A stretch of 64,000 bases of DNA from Leucobacter musarum subsp. musarum (GTDB taxonomy: Bacteria > Actinomycetota > Actinomycetes > Actinomycetales > Microbacteriaceae), in assembly GCF_001273845.1 (NCBI RefSeq), contig NZ_JHBW01000087.1:434001-498000 (forward strand), read 5' to 3'. Position 1 is the stretch's first letter, and each line of letters begins with the position of its first letter. A program made the translations under genes and the position numbers. Under the pieces are notes generated by a model. It made no database searches. It worked only from the letters and a program-made list of their open reading frames with translations, and was not told the DNA's origin. Positions 1 through 9,056 of this stretch are shown here, one piece after another.

Positions 1-1526
1 CACGCGCCGTCGGCGCCCAGACGCGCGTCGAGTCCGCCGCGCTCCAGTGCCCAATCGGCGAGCCCGACCTGATCGAGCACGGCCCACAGGTCGTCATCGT
101 TCGCCGAGCCGCGTGCAGCGCTGTCGCGAGCGAACTTGAGGTTTTGCCGCAGGTCGGAGTCGAACAGGTACGGGCGCTGCTCGCAGAGTCCGATGATTTC
201 GCGCACACTCTCGGGTGCCAGTTCGCGAACATCCCGGCCGCCGACTGCGAACCCGCCGCGCGACTCGAGGAAGCGCACGAGTGCCAGAGCCAACGTGGAC
301 TTGCCGGCCCCGCTCGCTCCGGTGATCACGAGGGTCTCCCCCGCCGCGACGCTGAACGAGACGCCCGCGACCGCATCGTGGTCGGCACCCGGGTGTCGCA
401 CCGCGAGCTGCTGCACCTCGACGAGCGGCGCCCCCGGTTCGGGCTCGAACGACGACACGGTTTCATCTGCGTCGTCGGCGAATGCGGCCGGCACGAGCTC
501 CGCCGGAAGCGAGCGCTCGGTCAGGTCGGCGACGCGCTCCGCGCTCGCCTGCACTGCGCGTCGTGCGCTGAGCGCTGCCGGCACCTGGGCAAACACTTCG
601 AACACCGCAGCGGGAACCACGACGGCGGCAGCGAACAGAGGTGCGGTGAGGGCACCAGGTTCCGTGCCGAGCGCGGGCAGCATCACGAGCAGGCCGACGA
701 TCGCCGCGAGTCCCGATGCGAGTCCGAGCACGGCGCCCGAGAACCCGGCGGTGCGGATGCGGCGGAGCTGCACCTGCGCGAGCCGACGCTCGGCGTCGCT
801 GATGCGGGCGCGCTGGTGATCCACCGCCCCGAATGCGGACAGCACCTCGGCCGCAGAGAACCGCTCGAGGAGCGCGTCGACGACGTCAGCGCGCGCGGCG
901 CTGACCCGGCGATCATCGGCCCCCGAGAAACGCGATGCCACGGCCACGGCTGCGCCGCCGCCAATGAGCAGCGCCGCGAGCAACACCAGGGCGGCGGGCA
1001 CCGAGATCACCGCGATGACCACCACGCTGAGGGCCGTAACAGCAATGCTCACGATGAGCGGCTGACGCACGCGCAGGGGTTCGTCTTGCAGCTGATCGAC
1101 GTCATCGACGAACGCGGCCAGCACCTCGCCGCGGCGATGGGACTCGATGCCGCCCGGCACCCGGGGCACGAGCGCCGCGAACGTGCGCGACCGCAGCGTG
1201 GCGAGCTGTGCGAGGGCCGCATTGTGGCTGAAAAGCCGCTCCGCATAGCGGAACGCGGCACGCCCGATCGCGAGCGCCCGCACCCCCACGATCGCGAAGG
1301 TGAGGTGAAGTATTGGCGGCTGCTCGCCCGCCCGAACGATGAGCCACATGCTCAGACCGAGCAGGCCCACCACGCAGGCATCGGCCAGAATGCCGAGCAC
1401 GATGCCGGGAGCACGGCGTCGACGGCTGGGCATCGCACGCTCGAGCACGGCCCGCTGTGCTGCGGTGCGCTTCAGGCCGGTGCGCTGCCCGTCCGTGCGT
1501 TGCGCAGTTTCGGTGAGCCGGCTCAT
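1..1526 (-). CDS. cydC: Cytochrome bd biogenesis ABC exporter subunit CydC (partial)
   Basis: One half of the CydDC heterodimeric ABC exporter, which sends thiol reductants out of the cytoplasm and is needed to assemble cytochrome bd. The frame runs leftwards off the window after 508 codons. It shows a membrane region (about residues 40-320) with the family motif RYAERLFSH (93-101). The start of the nucleotide-binding domain follows, with Walker A GASGAGKST near 403-411 and a Q-loop LCEQRPYLF. The ABC signature and Walker B lie beyond the edge. Its ATG overlaps the cydD stop (ATGA), so the two are probably translationally coupled. Assignment as CydC rather than another ABC exporter rests on motif plus position after cydA-cydB-cydD. 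Confidence 0.93.
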   Translation of the reverse strand, partial: MSRLTETAQRTDGQRTGLKRTAAQRAVLERAMPSRRRRAPGIVLGILADACVVGLLGLSMWLIVRAGEQPPILHLTFAIVGVRALAIGRAAFRYAERLFSHNAALAQLATLRSRTFAALVPRVPGGIESHRRGEVLAAFVDDVDQLQDEPLRVRQPLIVSIAVTALSVVVIAVISVPAALVLLAALLIGGGAAVAVASRFSGADDRRVSAARADVVDALLERFSAAEVLSAFGAVDHQRARISDAERRLAQVQLRRIRTAGFSGAVLGLASGLAAIVGLLVMLPALGTEPGALTAPLFAAAVVVPAAVFEVFAQVPAALSARRAVQASAERVADLTERSLPAELVPAAFADDADETVSSFEPEPGAPLVEVQQLAVRHPGADHDAVAGVSFSVAAGETLVITGASGAGKSTLALALVRFLESRGGFAVGGRDVRELAPESVREIIGLCEQRPYLFDSDLRQNLKFARDSAARGSANDDDLWAVLDQVGLADWALERGGLDARLGADGA

Positions 1527-3238
1527 TGTGCCACCTCCGAGATGGACGTTTCGGTGCCGGGAGCTTCGGCGGCGGCCGGAACGACCTGCACGACGCGGTC
1601 GGCCGTCGCCTGCAGTGCGGCGCGGTGCGTCACGAGGAGCACGGCACGGCCGGCGTCGGCTTCGGCGCGTGCGATCTTGCCGATGCGCGCCTCGCTCGCG
1701 GCGTCAAGGGCAGAGCTCGGCTCATCGAGCACGAGCGCGCCGCAGTCGAGTGCGCGCGCCCGGTACAGTGCGCGCGCCACGGCGATGCGCTGCGCCTGTC
1801 CGCCTGACACCCCGGTACCACCGGCGCCGAGCTCGAACGCCGTATCGAGGTCGGCGAGGTCCACGTCGGCCAGTGCCGACCTCACCAGCTCATGATCAAC
1901 GGAATCGGCTCCGAGCGCGACGTTGTCGGCGATCGTGCCGTGCAGGAGGCCCGGGCGCTGGCCGGCCCACGCGAGGCGCTCGGGTGCGGTGATCGTACCG
2001 CGAATCAGCGCGTTAAAGCCGAGGAGGGCTGCAAGCAGCGTGGACTTGCCGGCGCCCGAAGGGCCCACGAGCGCGACCACCTCTCCGGGGGCGACGTCGA
2101 AGCTCACGGGGCCGACCACGCGGCGCCCACCGCGCGCCACACTCACGGCGTCGAAACGCACGCCGCGAACCGCTTCCGCATCGGCGCCCGCTGCACCAGG
2201 CGCTGCAGGAGTCGCCGCGCGCACACGTGCAGCGTCGCCGTCTTCTTCGATGATGTCGAAGACGCGGGTGGCCGCCGCAAGCCCCTCGGTCGACGCGTGG
2301 AAGGCCGAGCCAACCTGCCGAATCGGCACGAAGGTCTCCGGCAGCAGCAGGAGCACGAACAGGCCGAGTCCGAGGGGAAACTCACCACTGACGAGCCGCG
2401 TGCCCACCGTCACAGCGACCAGCGCGATCGAGAACGTGCCGGCGAGGTCAAGCACGAACCCGGAGAGGAACGTAACGCGCAGCACCGTCATGGTGCGCGA
2501 GCGGTACTCGTCGGTCTCCCGAGCGATGCGCGCGACCTGACGCCGCTCGCGCCCGAAGATCCGCAGCGTCGCGAGGCCTGCGACGACATCGACGAACGAC
2601 GACGACAGTCGCTGCAGCTGATCCCACTGGCGATCCTGCACCGTCTGCGTTGCGAGGCCGATCAGAATCATGAACACCGGGATGACGGGAAACACCACGA
2701 CGACGATCAGTCCGCTCAGCGGATCGGCGAGGAGCACGGCAAGGATCAGGATCGGCGTCGCCGCCCCAGTCAGGATCAGCTGGGGAATGTACCCCGAGAA
2801 ATAGCCGTCGAGCGCATCGAGCCCGCGCCCGAGCACCGTCGCGAGCTCGGCGTCGCTCGCGCCGCCATCACGCTGCGGGGAACGGCGGTCGAGCGCGTCG
2901 AGCGCCGCAGCCCTGAGCTGCGCCTTCACGGCGACGGCGCCCCGCGCGGCGACGACGTCCATGCCCCAGCTCGCGGCCGATCGCACGAGCACGGCAGCCA
3001 GAGCGCCGGCCACGAGCCACGGCACCTGATCCGGAGCGAACGCCCCCTCGTCGATGCGACCCCGCACTCCGGGAATCCCGTCCATGAACGGGAGTGCCGC
3101 AGCGGTGATCGCCTGCGCCAGGCACCATGACCAGGCGAGAACTGCCCCGGTTCGCAGCAGGCCGAGCCCGGCCCCGATGAGCAGAACGCCACGGGCTGCG
3201 CGCGCATAGCGAAGCAGTCTCGGGTCGAAGGGTTTCAC
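1523..3238 (-). CDS. cydD: Cytochrome bd biogenesis ABC exporter subunit CydD
   Basis: Second half of the CydDC exporter, 571 aa. An N-terminal six-helix membrane domain is followed by an ATPase domain with Walker A GPSGAGKST (about 392-400), signature VSGGQAQR and Walker B ALVLDEPSSALD. I chose GTG at 3238 because it gives the typical family start VKPFDPRLLRYA and has AGGA seven bases upstream. The open frame continues to a GTG at 3310, but that codon sits inside a strong hairpin just after cydB and gives an atypical N-terminus. It is separated from cydB by about 100 bp with that hairpin, so the exporter genes may be expressed at a lower level than the oxidase genes. Confidence 0.93.
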   Translation of the reverse strand: MKPFDPRLLRYARAARGVLLIGAGLGLLRTGAVLAWSWCLAQAITAAALPFMDGIPGVRGRIDEGAFAPDQVPWLVAGALAAVLVRSAASWGMDVVAARGAVAVKAQLRAAALDALDRRSPQRDGGASDAELATVLGRGLDALDGYFSGYIPQLILTGAATPILILAVLLADPLSGLIVVVVFPVIPVFMILIGLATQTVQDRQWDQLQRLSSSFVDVVAGLATLRIFGRERRQVARIARETDEYRSRTMTVLRVTFLSGFVLDLAGTFSIALVAVTVGTRLVSGEFPLGLGLFVLLLLPETFVPIRQVGSAFHASTEGLAAATRVFDIIEEDGDAARVRAATPAAPGAAGADAEAVRGVRFDAVSVARGGRRVVGPVSFDVAPGEVVALVGPSGAGKSTLLAALLGFNALIRGTITAPERLAWAGQRPGLLHGTIADNVALGADSVDHELVRSALADVDLADLDTAFELGAGGTGVSGGQAQRIAVARALYRARALDCGALVLDEPSSALDAASEARIGKIARAEADAGRAVLLVTHRAALQATADRVVQVVPAAAEAPGTETSISEVAQ

Positions 3239-3296
3239 GAGATTCCTGACAGGTCGAAGCGGTGCGGTGCGGAGCCGCTCGAGGCAGTCTACGGGA

Positions 3297-3329
3297 GCCC
3301 GGGGCTTCACATCAGATGAAACCCCGGGC
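3297..3329 (-). terminator. Hairpin between cydB and cydD (terminator or attenuator)
   Basis: Arms 3297-3309 and 3317-3329 pair over 13 bp on the minus-strand transcript (one G-U pair) around a 7-nt loop. The hairpin begins just after the cydB stop. No T-run follows, so partial termination or mRNA-end protection of cydAB is as likely as full termination. Confidence 0.6.
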
Positions 3330-3337
3330 CACCGGCA

Positions 3338-4366
3338 TCAGTGCGCGCCCGCGGGGATTGCGTCGCGGGTCAGGCGCTTCCGGAAGACCCAGTAGGTCCA
3401 CGTCTGATAGGCGAGCACCAGCGGAAGCGTGAAGACCGCGACCCAGGTCATGAGCTCCAGCGTCTTCTGCGAGCTCGCTCCCCCGGCCACCGTCATGGAG
3501 TAGGCGGGGTCGATGCTCGACGCCATGAGGTTCGGGAACATCGACATAAAGATCGCGAGGAGCGCGAAAGCGATCGCCACCGCGTTGCCGGTGAACGCCC
3601 AGCCCTCGCGGCCCAGCACATTCGCCACCCATCCGCCGATCAGGGCCACGGCGGCGACGACCGCACTCGCCACGATGACCCAAAGCCACGGGCTCTCGAG
3701 GTGCTGCAGCACCGTCCAGACCAGGAAGGCGGCACCGGCGACGATCGCCGCGACGCCGACCTTCGTGGCGAGCGCCCGCGCGTGTTCGCGCATCTCGCCC
3801 GCCGTTTTCAGCGACACGAAGACGAGCCCGTGGGTGAACGTGATGAGCAGCATAGTCAACCCGCCGAGCAGTCCGTACGGGTTGAGCAGCGTGAGCAGTG
3901 TGCCCTCATAGAGCCACCCGCCGTTCTCCATCGGGATGATCGGCAACCCCTGCGCGAGGTTCGCGAACGCGACGCCCCAGAGCAGCGGAGGGATGACGGA
4001 GCCCCAGAAGATGAACTGATCGAACCAGCGGGTCCACTGCTGCCCCTTGCCGAGGTGCCGGTATTCAAACGACACCCCGCGCAGAATCAGGGCGACGAGG
4101 ATCACCAGCAGTGCCAGGTAGAACCCCGAGAACATGGTGGCGTACCACTCGGGGAACGCGGCGAACAGCGAAGCGCCGGCGACGATCAACCAGGTTTCGT
4201 TGAGGTCCCAGACCGGGCCGATGGTGTTGATGATGAGTCGACGGTCGGTGTTGTCTTTCCCGAGGAACGGCAACGACATGCCGACGCCGAAGTCGAACCC
4301 ATCGAGCACGAAGTACCCGATGAGCATCGCGCCGACGATGAAGAACCAGAGTGTGGTGAGTTCCAT
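3338..4366 (-). CDS. cydB: Cytochrome bd ubiquinol/menaquinol oxidase subunit II
   Basis: Membrane subunit II of the bd-type terminal oxidase, which pairs with CydA to oxidise quinol and reduce oxygen to water. It has 342 aa, a normal length for the family, with about eight or nine hydrophobic segments. The N-terminus carries the characteristic run ending in LDGFDFGVG (about residues 22-30) and PVWDLNETWL near 51-60, both hallmarks of CydB. ATG at 4366 has GGAG six bases upstream. It lies 9 bp after cydA in the same operon. Confidence 0.96.
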   Translation of the reverse strand: MELTTLWFFIVGAMLIGYFVLDGFDFGVGMSLPFLGKDNTDRRLIINTIGPVWDLNETWLIVAGASLFAAFPEWYATMFSGFYLALLVILVALILRGVSFEYRHLGKGQQWTRWFDQFIFWGSVIPPLLWGVAFANLAQGLPIIPMENGGWLYEGTLLTLLNPYGLLGGLTMLLITFTHGLVFVSLKTAGEMREHARALATKVGVAAIVAGAAFLVWTVLQHLESPWLWVIVASAVVAAVALIGGWVANVLGREGWAFTGNAVAIAFALLAIFMSMFPNLMASSIDPAYSMTVAGGASSQKTLELMTWVAVFTLPLVLAYQTWTYWVFRKRLTRDAIPAGAH

Positions 4367-4375
4367 GTCCGTCTC

Positions 4376-5830
4376 CTAGTAGACCGTCGCGAGCTGCTGA
4401 TGGTCGGGTTCGCCTGATCCGCCGTCGGCCGTGTCGCCCAGCGCGATCTCGGGCGGCCCCTCTTTGGCGGCCCGGGTGATCAACTTGAACTCGACCACGG
4501 CGAGCGATCCGTAGACGACGGTGAACACGATGAGCGAGATGAGAATCGCCCACCCCGGAACCCCCGGAGACACGCCCTGTTCCGTCGTCATCACTCCGAA
4601 TACGATCCAGGGCTGACGACCCATTTCCGTGAAGATCCAGCCCACCAGCGACGCGAGCATCGGCAGCGGTGCGGTCCAGATGGCGACCCGCCACACCCAA
4701 TCGGGCAGTTCTGCGTTCTTCCGGGTGATCCAGAGCCCGACTGCGGAGACGAGCGCCGCGAGTGCGCCGAGGCCGATCATCCACCGAAACGCCCAGTACG
4801 TGACCCAGATGATGGGAGCGAACTGGCCATCGCTCGGGCAGGTGAGCAGCGAATCCGCGCCGCAGTACTGCGCGGTGAACTCTGCCTGCAGATCGCGGAT
4901 GCCCTCGACGGAACCGTTGAATGTGCCGTTCGAGAGGAATGACAGCAGGTACGGCACACGGATCGAGAAGATCTCATGAGCACCGTCGGGCGTACCCAAG
5001 CTGAAGATCGAGAACGAGGCGTCGGCACCCGAGGCGTTGTTGTAGAGCGCCTCGGCCGCGGCCATCTTCATCGGCTGGGTCTCCGTCATCACCATGCCGA
5101 GCGAGTGACCGGTGAGGCCCACCCCCATGAACGCGATGATGTTCGTCCACGCACCGAAACGCAACGCCGTGCGCATCTCTTCAACGTGCTGCCCGCGACG
5201 CAGGTGCCACGCGGCCGTCGACACGATGACCACGCCGGCGAACATGACCGCGGCGAAAATGGTGTGGGGAAACTGCGTCACCGCGACCGGGTTGGTGAGT
5301 ACGGCACCGATGCTCTCGAGCTCGGCGCGGCCACGCTCCTCGTTGATCGTGAAGCCCTCGGGGTTCTGCATGAACGCATTCGCCGCGAGGATGAAGTAGG
5401 CCGAGGCGACGGTGCCGAGCCAGACGAACCAGATGGTCATGACGTGGATCTTCTTCGGCAGCTTGTCCCAGCCGAAGATCCAGAGGCCGATGAAGGTGGC
5501 CTCGAAGAAGAAGGCGATGAGGCCCTCCATCGCGAGCGGTGCACCGAAGATGTCGCCGACGAAGCGGGAGTAGTTCGACCAGTTCATGCCGAACTGGAAC
5601 TCCTGCACGATGCCGGTGACGACGCCCATCGCAAAGTTGATGAGGAAGATTTTGCCGAACAACCGCGTGAGCCGCAGGTACTTCACTTTGCCGGTCTTCA
5701 CCCACACCGTCTGCAGAATCGCGACGAGCAGGCACATGCCGATCGTGAGCGGCACGAAGATGAAGTGGTACAGCGTTGTCAACCCGAACTGCCACCTGGA
5801 CAGGGTCAACGGATCGAGGAACTCGTTCAT
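4376..5830 (-). CDS. cydA: Cytochrome bd ubiquinol/menaquinol oxidase subunit I
   Basis: Haem-bearing subunit I of cytochrome bd, 484 aa. The N-terminal LSRWQFGLTTLYHFIFVP region contains the conserved haem-ligand His near residue 19. A glutamate-rich proton/oxygen channel segment follows (MEGLIAFFFEATFIGLW), and a short quinol loop ending in GRQPWIVFGVMTTEQGVSP lies near 390-410. The Q-loop is of the short type seen in Gram-positives. I took ATG at 5830 as the start: CAGGAG lies seven bases upstream and the MNEFLDPLTLSRWQF N-terminus fits the family. An upstream in-frame extension to 5863 has no such support. Confidence 0.97.
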   Translation of the reverse strand: MNEFLDPLTLSRWQFGLTTLYHFIFVPLTIGMCLLVAILQTVWVKTGKVKYLRLTRLFGKIFLINFAMGVVTGIVQEFQFGMNWSNYSRFVGDIFGAPLAMEGLIAFFFEATFIGLWIFGWDKLPKKIHVMTIWFVWLGTVASAYFILAANAFMQNPEGFTINEERGRAELESIGAVLTNPVAVTQFPHTIFAAVMFAGVVIVSTAAWHLRRGQHVEEMRTALRFGAWTNIIAFMGVGLTGHSLGMVMTETQPMKMAAAEALYNNASGADASFSIFSLGTPDGAHEIFSIRVPYLLSFLSNGTFNGSVEGIRDLQAEFTAQYCGADSLLTCPSDGQFAPIIWVTYWAFRWMIGLGALAALVSAVGLWITRKNAELPDWVWRVAIWTAPLPMLASLVGWIFTEMGRQPWIVFGVMTTEQGVSPGVPGWAILISLIVFTVVYGSLAVVEFKLITRAAKEGPPEIALGDTADGGSGEPDHQQLATVY

Positions 5831-5943
5831 TTCACGCTCCTGAACACAGAGCGCGCACCTCACTCAGAGATGCACTCCCTTAGTGAGATCCGCCACGAGA
5901 TGTCATTCTCGCCGGAGCCATCGGCGGGATGCCGACTGACTCG

Positions 5944-5949
5944 ATTCTA
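5944..5949 (-). promoter_or_regulatory. Possible -10 box for the cyd operon
   Basis: TAGAAT on the minus strand, about 113 nt before the cydA ATG, in the 290-bp gap 5831-6120. No convincing -35 is seen. A small inverted repeat (CTCACT at 5859-5864, AGTGAG at 5882-5887) lies in the presumed leader. I found no Rex-type TTGTGAA...TTCACAA operator. Apart from this, the dedA promoter and the repeat, I see nothing in the gap. Confidence 0.3.
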
Positions 5950-6107
5950 CCGAGTCTGTGAGTTTGCTGCGAGTTTGGTTTGGCGTCGAAGCATATTTCA
6001 CTCGGGGTCGAACGGAATATCTCTCGATGCCGAGTGAGGTCGCACATATCGGGTTTCGCACGCGACATCTGGCGTGCCGCACCGGTCAGTTTTTCGGGCC
6101 GGATCGC

Positions 6108-6113
6108 TACACT
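6108..6113 (+). promoter_or_regulatory. -10 hexamer for a leaderless dedA transcript
   Basis: TACACT ends 7 nt before the GTG at 6121 and there is no Shine-Dalgarno sequence in between. Transcription would start at or next to the start codon. Confidence 0.5.
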
Positions 6114-6120
6114 CTGGGGC

Positions 6121-6789
6121 GTGACCGACTTCCTCAGCACCCTCATCGAGTGGATCCGCGACCTCGATCCGGTGCTGCGCACGCTGCTCGCCGGAGTCGG
6201 CATGCTGCTCGAAACGTCGGTCTTCGTCGGGCTCATCGTGCCCGGCGACACCATCGCACTCGTCGCGTCGGTCGGCGTCACCTCGACGCCGCAGTTCGTC
6301 TGGCTCGTCATCGCTCTCGTCCTCGGCGCCATCGGCGGCGAGAGCATCGGCTTCTTCCTCGGCCGTTGGGCCGGTCCACGCATCCGTGCGAGCCGGGCCG
6401 GGCGCAAGCTCGGCGAGCGCAACTGGCGCATCGCCGAGCACTACCTCGGCGAACGCGGGGGCGTCGCCGTGTTCCTGTCACGGTTTCTCCCCGTGTTGCA
6501 CTCGCTCATTCCGCTCACCGCAGGGATGGCGGGCATGCGATACCGCCGCTTTCTCCCCTGGACCGCATCGGCGAGCGTCGTCTGGGCCTTGATCGTCGTA
6601 TCGCTCGGCTCCGGTGCCGCCGCGGGCTTCGACCAACTGGCCGGTCAGGTGAAAGGTGCGGGTTTCATCTTCGCCGGGTTCGCCGTGGTCGTCGCCATCT
6701 CCGTCTGGCTCGTCAAGCGCTGGTTCCTGAAGCGCGAGCAACGGCACCTCGACGTGGACGCTAAGCTTCACGACGACCCCACGCCCTAG
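6121..6789 (+). CDS. DedA family membrane protein
   Basis: Integral membrane protein of the DedA/SNARE-associated (VTT domain) family, 222 aa, implicated in undecaprenyl-phosphate or phospholipid flipping and in membrane homeostasis. The acidic pair typical of the family is seen in LLETSVFVGLIVPGDTIAL (about residues 32-50). The conserved basic and glycine-rich stretch VAVFLSRFLPVLHSLIPLTAG follows near 117-137, and a hydrophobic C-terminal helix ends the protein. GTG at 6121 is chosen because it matches family length and sits 7 nt after TACACT (leaderless). An upstream in-frame ATG at 5980 would add 47 residues without family resemblance. It stands 9 bp before the App1-type phosphatase, another membrane-lipid gene. 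Confidence 0.85.
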   Translation: MTDFLSTLIEWIRDLDPVLRTLLAGVGMLLETSVFVGLIVPGDTIALVASVGVTSTPQFVWLVIALVLGAIGGESIGFFLGRWAGPRIRASRAGRKLGERNWRIAEHYLGERGGVAVFLSRFLPVLHSLIPLTAGMAGMRYRRFLPWTASASVVWALIVVSLGSGAAAGFDQLAGQVKGAGFIFAGFAVVVAISVWLVKRWFLKREQRHLDVDAKLHDDPTP

Positions 6790-6798
6790 ACTGGCACG

Positions 6799-7848
6799 GT
6801 GACTTCGCCCGTGCAGCCCGACCACCGACCCCGCTTCGCGGCTCGTCTGGAAGACTGGCTCCACGTGCGGCGCGCACGTCGCGCGATCTCGCGGGGCAAG
6901 AAGCCCTCGGTGATCCCGTACATCGGCTACGGCACGACGGAATGGGTGCGCGTACTCGGGCGCGTGCTGTACCTGCGGCCCGAGAGCCGCGAGCACACGC
7001 GCTTCCGACCCGACGTGGCCGAAGTCTCGCGCGTGCGCGGCTGGCGCACGTTCACGAGCCTTTCCGTGCCGCATCAGCCGGTTCGCGTGCTCATCGACGG
7101 CAAGCCGGTGACCGAGGTGATCGCAGATCGCGGCGGCGTCATCGATGCGATGGTACCGGTGCGCCTTGAACCCGGCTGGCACACCGTCACACTGCAGGCC
7201 GGCGACAGCGAAGCGGCCGACGCCCCCGTCAATGTCGTGACCCCCGACGCCCGGCTGGGCGTGATCTCAGACATCGACGACACCATTCTCATCACGGCGT
7301 TGCCCCGCCCGTTCGTGGCCGCCTGGAACAGCTTCGTGCTCGACGAGCACGCGCGATCCGCCACCCCCGGCATGGCCGTCATGCTCGATCACCTCGTCGC
7401 CGAGCATCCGGGCTCCCCCGTCATGTACCTGTCGACAGGCGCCTGGAATGCGGCCCCGGCGCTCAGCCGCTTCCTCGCGCGCAACCTCTACCCGATGGGT
7501 CCGCTGCTGCTGACCGACTGGGGGCCGACTCACGACCGCTGGTTCCGCAGCGGCCGCGAGCACAAGAGCCGCGAGCTCCGGCGCATCGCGCGCGAGTTCC
7601 CCGGCGTGAAATGGGTGCTGATCGGCGACGACGGCCAGCACGACGAGACGCTGTATCACGAGTTCGCCATGGCGCACCCCGAGAGCGTGGCCGCGGTGCT
7701 CATCCGCCAGCTCTCCGTGGGTGAAGCCGTGCTTGCCGGCGGCCGGTCGAAGGCGCGACTGCACCGCAGCACGAGCGGTGTGCCGTGGGTGTATGGCCCC
7801 GATGGTGCCACACTGCGCGAGGAGCTGCGCAAGCTGGACCTCTTGTGA
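6799..7848 (+). CDS. App1-type phosphatidate phosphatase (DUF2183)
   Basis: HAD-like lipid phosphatase related to the catalytic domain of yeast App1, 349 aa, expected to dephosphorylate phosphatidate-like substrates. The catalytic motif DIDDT is at residues 158-162. It is followed by MYLSTGAWN (the second HAD motif), a lysine in the HKSRELRRIAREFP segment, and the acidic motif LIGDDGQHDE. The N-terminal ~150 residues form a beta-rich region found in bacterial members. GTG at 6799 lies 6 nt after TAGACT (6787-6792), so it is probably leaderless. Its stop overlaps the start of the next gene. Confidence 0.85.
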   Translation: MTSPVQPDHRPRFAARLEDWLHVRRARRAISRGKKPSVIPYIGYGTTEWVRVLGRVLYLRPESREHTRFRPDVAEVSRVRGWRTFTSLSVPHQPVRVLIDGKPVTEVIADRGGVIDAMVPVRLEPGWHTVTLQAGDSEAADAPVNVVTPDARLGVISDIDDTILITALPRPFVAAWNSFVLDEHARSATPGMAVMLDHLVAEHPGSPVMYLSTGAWNAAPALSRFLARNLYPMGPLLLTDWGPTHDRWFRSGREHKSRELRRIAREFPGVKWVLIGDDGQHDETLYHEFAMAHPESVAAVLIRQLSVGEAVLAGGRSKARLHRSTSGVPWVYGPDGATLREELRKLDLL

Positions 7849-8915
7849 CGAGCCCGGTCACCCGCCCGTGGCGGCGGTTCAACCGTGACCTCACCGGCCG
7901 GTTCACCGTCTCCGTGCGACCGGCCTGGTGGCAGCTCGCGAAGGGCGCGGCGGCAGCGATTCTGACCTGGTTCGTCTGCCTCGCGATCTTCCCTGAACAG
8001 CTCCCGATCTTCGGCGCGATCGCAGCCCTGATCGTGATGCAAGACAACGTCGATCAGTCGCTCACCCGCGGCCTGGAGCGCGTCATCGGCGTGTTCGTCG
8101 GGGTCACCGTCGCGATCGGCGCCGGCGCGCTGTTCGGACCGCAGTCGTGGCTCTTCATCGCGGCCATCATCGTCGCGATGGGCGTGGGATGGCTACTGCG
8201 CATGACGCCGTCTGCGGCGAATCAGGTGGCGATCAGCGCACTGCTCATGATCGCACTCGGGGGCATTCAACTGCACTACGGCGCCGAGCGACTCATCGAG
8301 ACTGCCATCGGTGCAGCAATTGGCGTGCTGCTCAATGCGCTGATCGTTGCGCCCGTGCGCACGACGTCCGTGCATCTCGCGATCGTCGATCTCACACAGC
8401 ACTCCGCTTCGGTGCTCCGTCGCATCGCAGACGCGCTGGATGAGCCGCGTAACGCCGCGTGGCTCGCCGAGATGCTTGCCGAGGCGCGTGGGCTCCAAGA
8501 CGAGCGGACCCGCGTGCACGCACTTCTGCGCCAGGCGCGCGAGAGCCTGCGCTTCAACCCGCGAAGCCGCCGCTATCGCGAGGGCCTTGCGATCGACGAT
8601 GACCAATTTCAGCGGCTGCAGCGCATCGTCACGCAGGTCATTGGCATGGCCCGCGCGCTCGCCGACAACTACGCCGCCGACCTCGTCGACGATCCATCGG
8701 TCATCGGCATGGCAGAAGAAATGCGCCGCGCGGCGCACGACCTCGAGTTACTCGTCGCCGCGCCTGAGACGCATGATTCGCCGCACGCGGAGCCGCCAGC
8801 GTTGACGACGCCGTTCACGATCCCTCGGCCGAACCCGGAGCACTGGGTGCTCATCGGCTCGCTGATGGAGGATCTGCGACGCGTTCGCGGTCGCATCACC
8901 GGCGAGCTCGACTGA
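7845..8915 (+). CDS. FUSC/aromatic acid exporter-like membrane protein
   Basis: Membrane protein of the FUSC/ArAE (DUF939-like) superfamily, 356 aa. About six hydrophobic segments lie in residues 20-170 (for example LPIFGAIAALIVMQDNVDQSL, which carries the usual start of this family). A soluble, helical, charged C-terminal half follows. Members are putative aromatic-acid or small-molecule exporters; the substrate here cannot be read from sequence. The GTG at 7845 overlaps the TGA of the App1-type gene (GTGA), implying coupled translation. An ATG at 7785 in the same frame would overlap the upstream gene by 64 bp and is unlikely. Confidence 0.75.
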   Translation: MTSPVTRPWRRFNRDLTGRFTVSVRPAWWQLAKGAAAAILTWFVCLAIFPEQLPIFGAIAALIVMQDNVDQSLTRGLERVIGVFVGVTVAIGAGALFGPQSWLFIAAIIVAMGVGWLLRMTPSAANQVAISALLMIALGGIQLHYGAERLIETAIGAAIGVLLNALIVAPVRTTSVHLAIVDLTQHSASVLRRIADALDEPRNAAWLAEMLAEARGLQDERTRVHALLRQARESLRFNPRSRRYREGLAIDDDQFQRLQRIVTQVIGMARALADNYAADLVDDPSVIGMAEEMRRAAHDLELLVAAPETHDSPHAEPPALTTPFTIPRPNPEHWVLIGSLMEDLRRVRGRITGELD

Positions 8916-8960
8916 CGCGGCGGCCGCACCGCCGCACCGCCGCCGCACCGCGCAAAACGC

Positions 8961-9032
8961 CGATTGGGGCAACTTCGGACCAGTGGCGCAGCCGCTTTCG
9001 CGGCGCGCACCCGTCCGAAGTTACCCCAATCG
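8961..9032. terminator. Long palindrome, probable bidirectional terminator
   Basis: Arms 8961-8980 and 9013-9032 are complementary over 20 bp with a single mismatch. A second hairpin (8991-8995 with 9000-9004) lies inside the loop. It sits between two genes that converge on it (FUSC-type, plus; YceI, minus), the usual place for a two-way terminator. A short GC-rich direct repeat (GCACCGCC units, 8926-8948) precedes it. Confidence 0.65.
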
Positions 9033-9056
9033 CACTGGTCGCCCGTGGGCGAACGA

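Noticed and set aside
144-1895. Plus-strand open frame of 583 codons
   Set aside because: Opposite to cydC and cydD, which show Walker A and membrane motifs.
5840-5990. Rex-type operator before cydA
   Set aside because: No TTGTGAA/TTCACAA-like pair; only a 6-bp inverted repeat is present.
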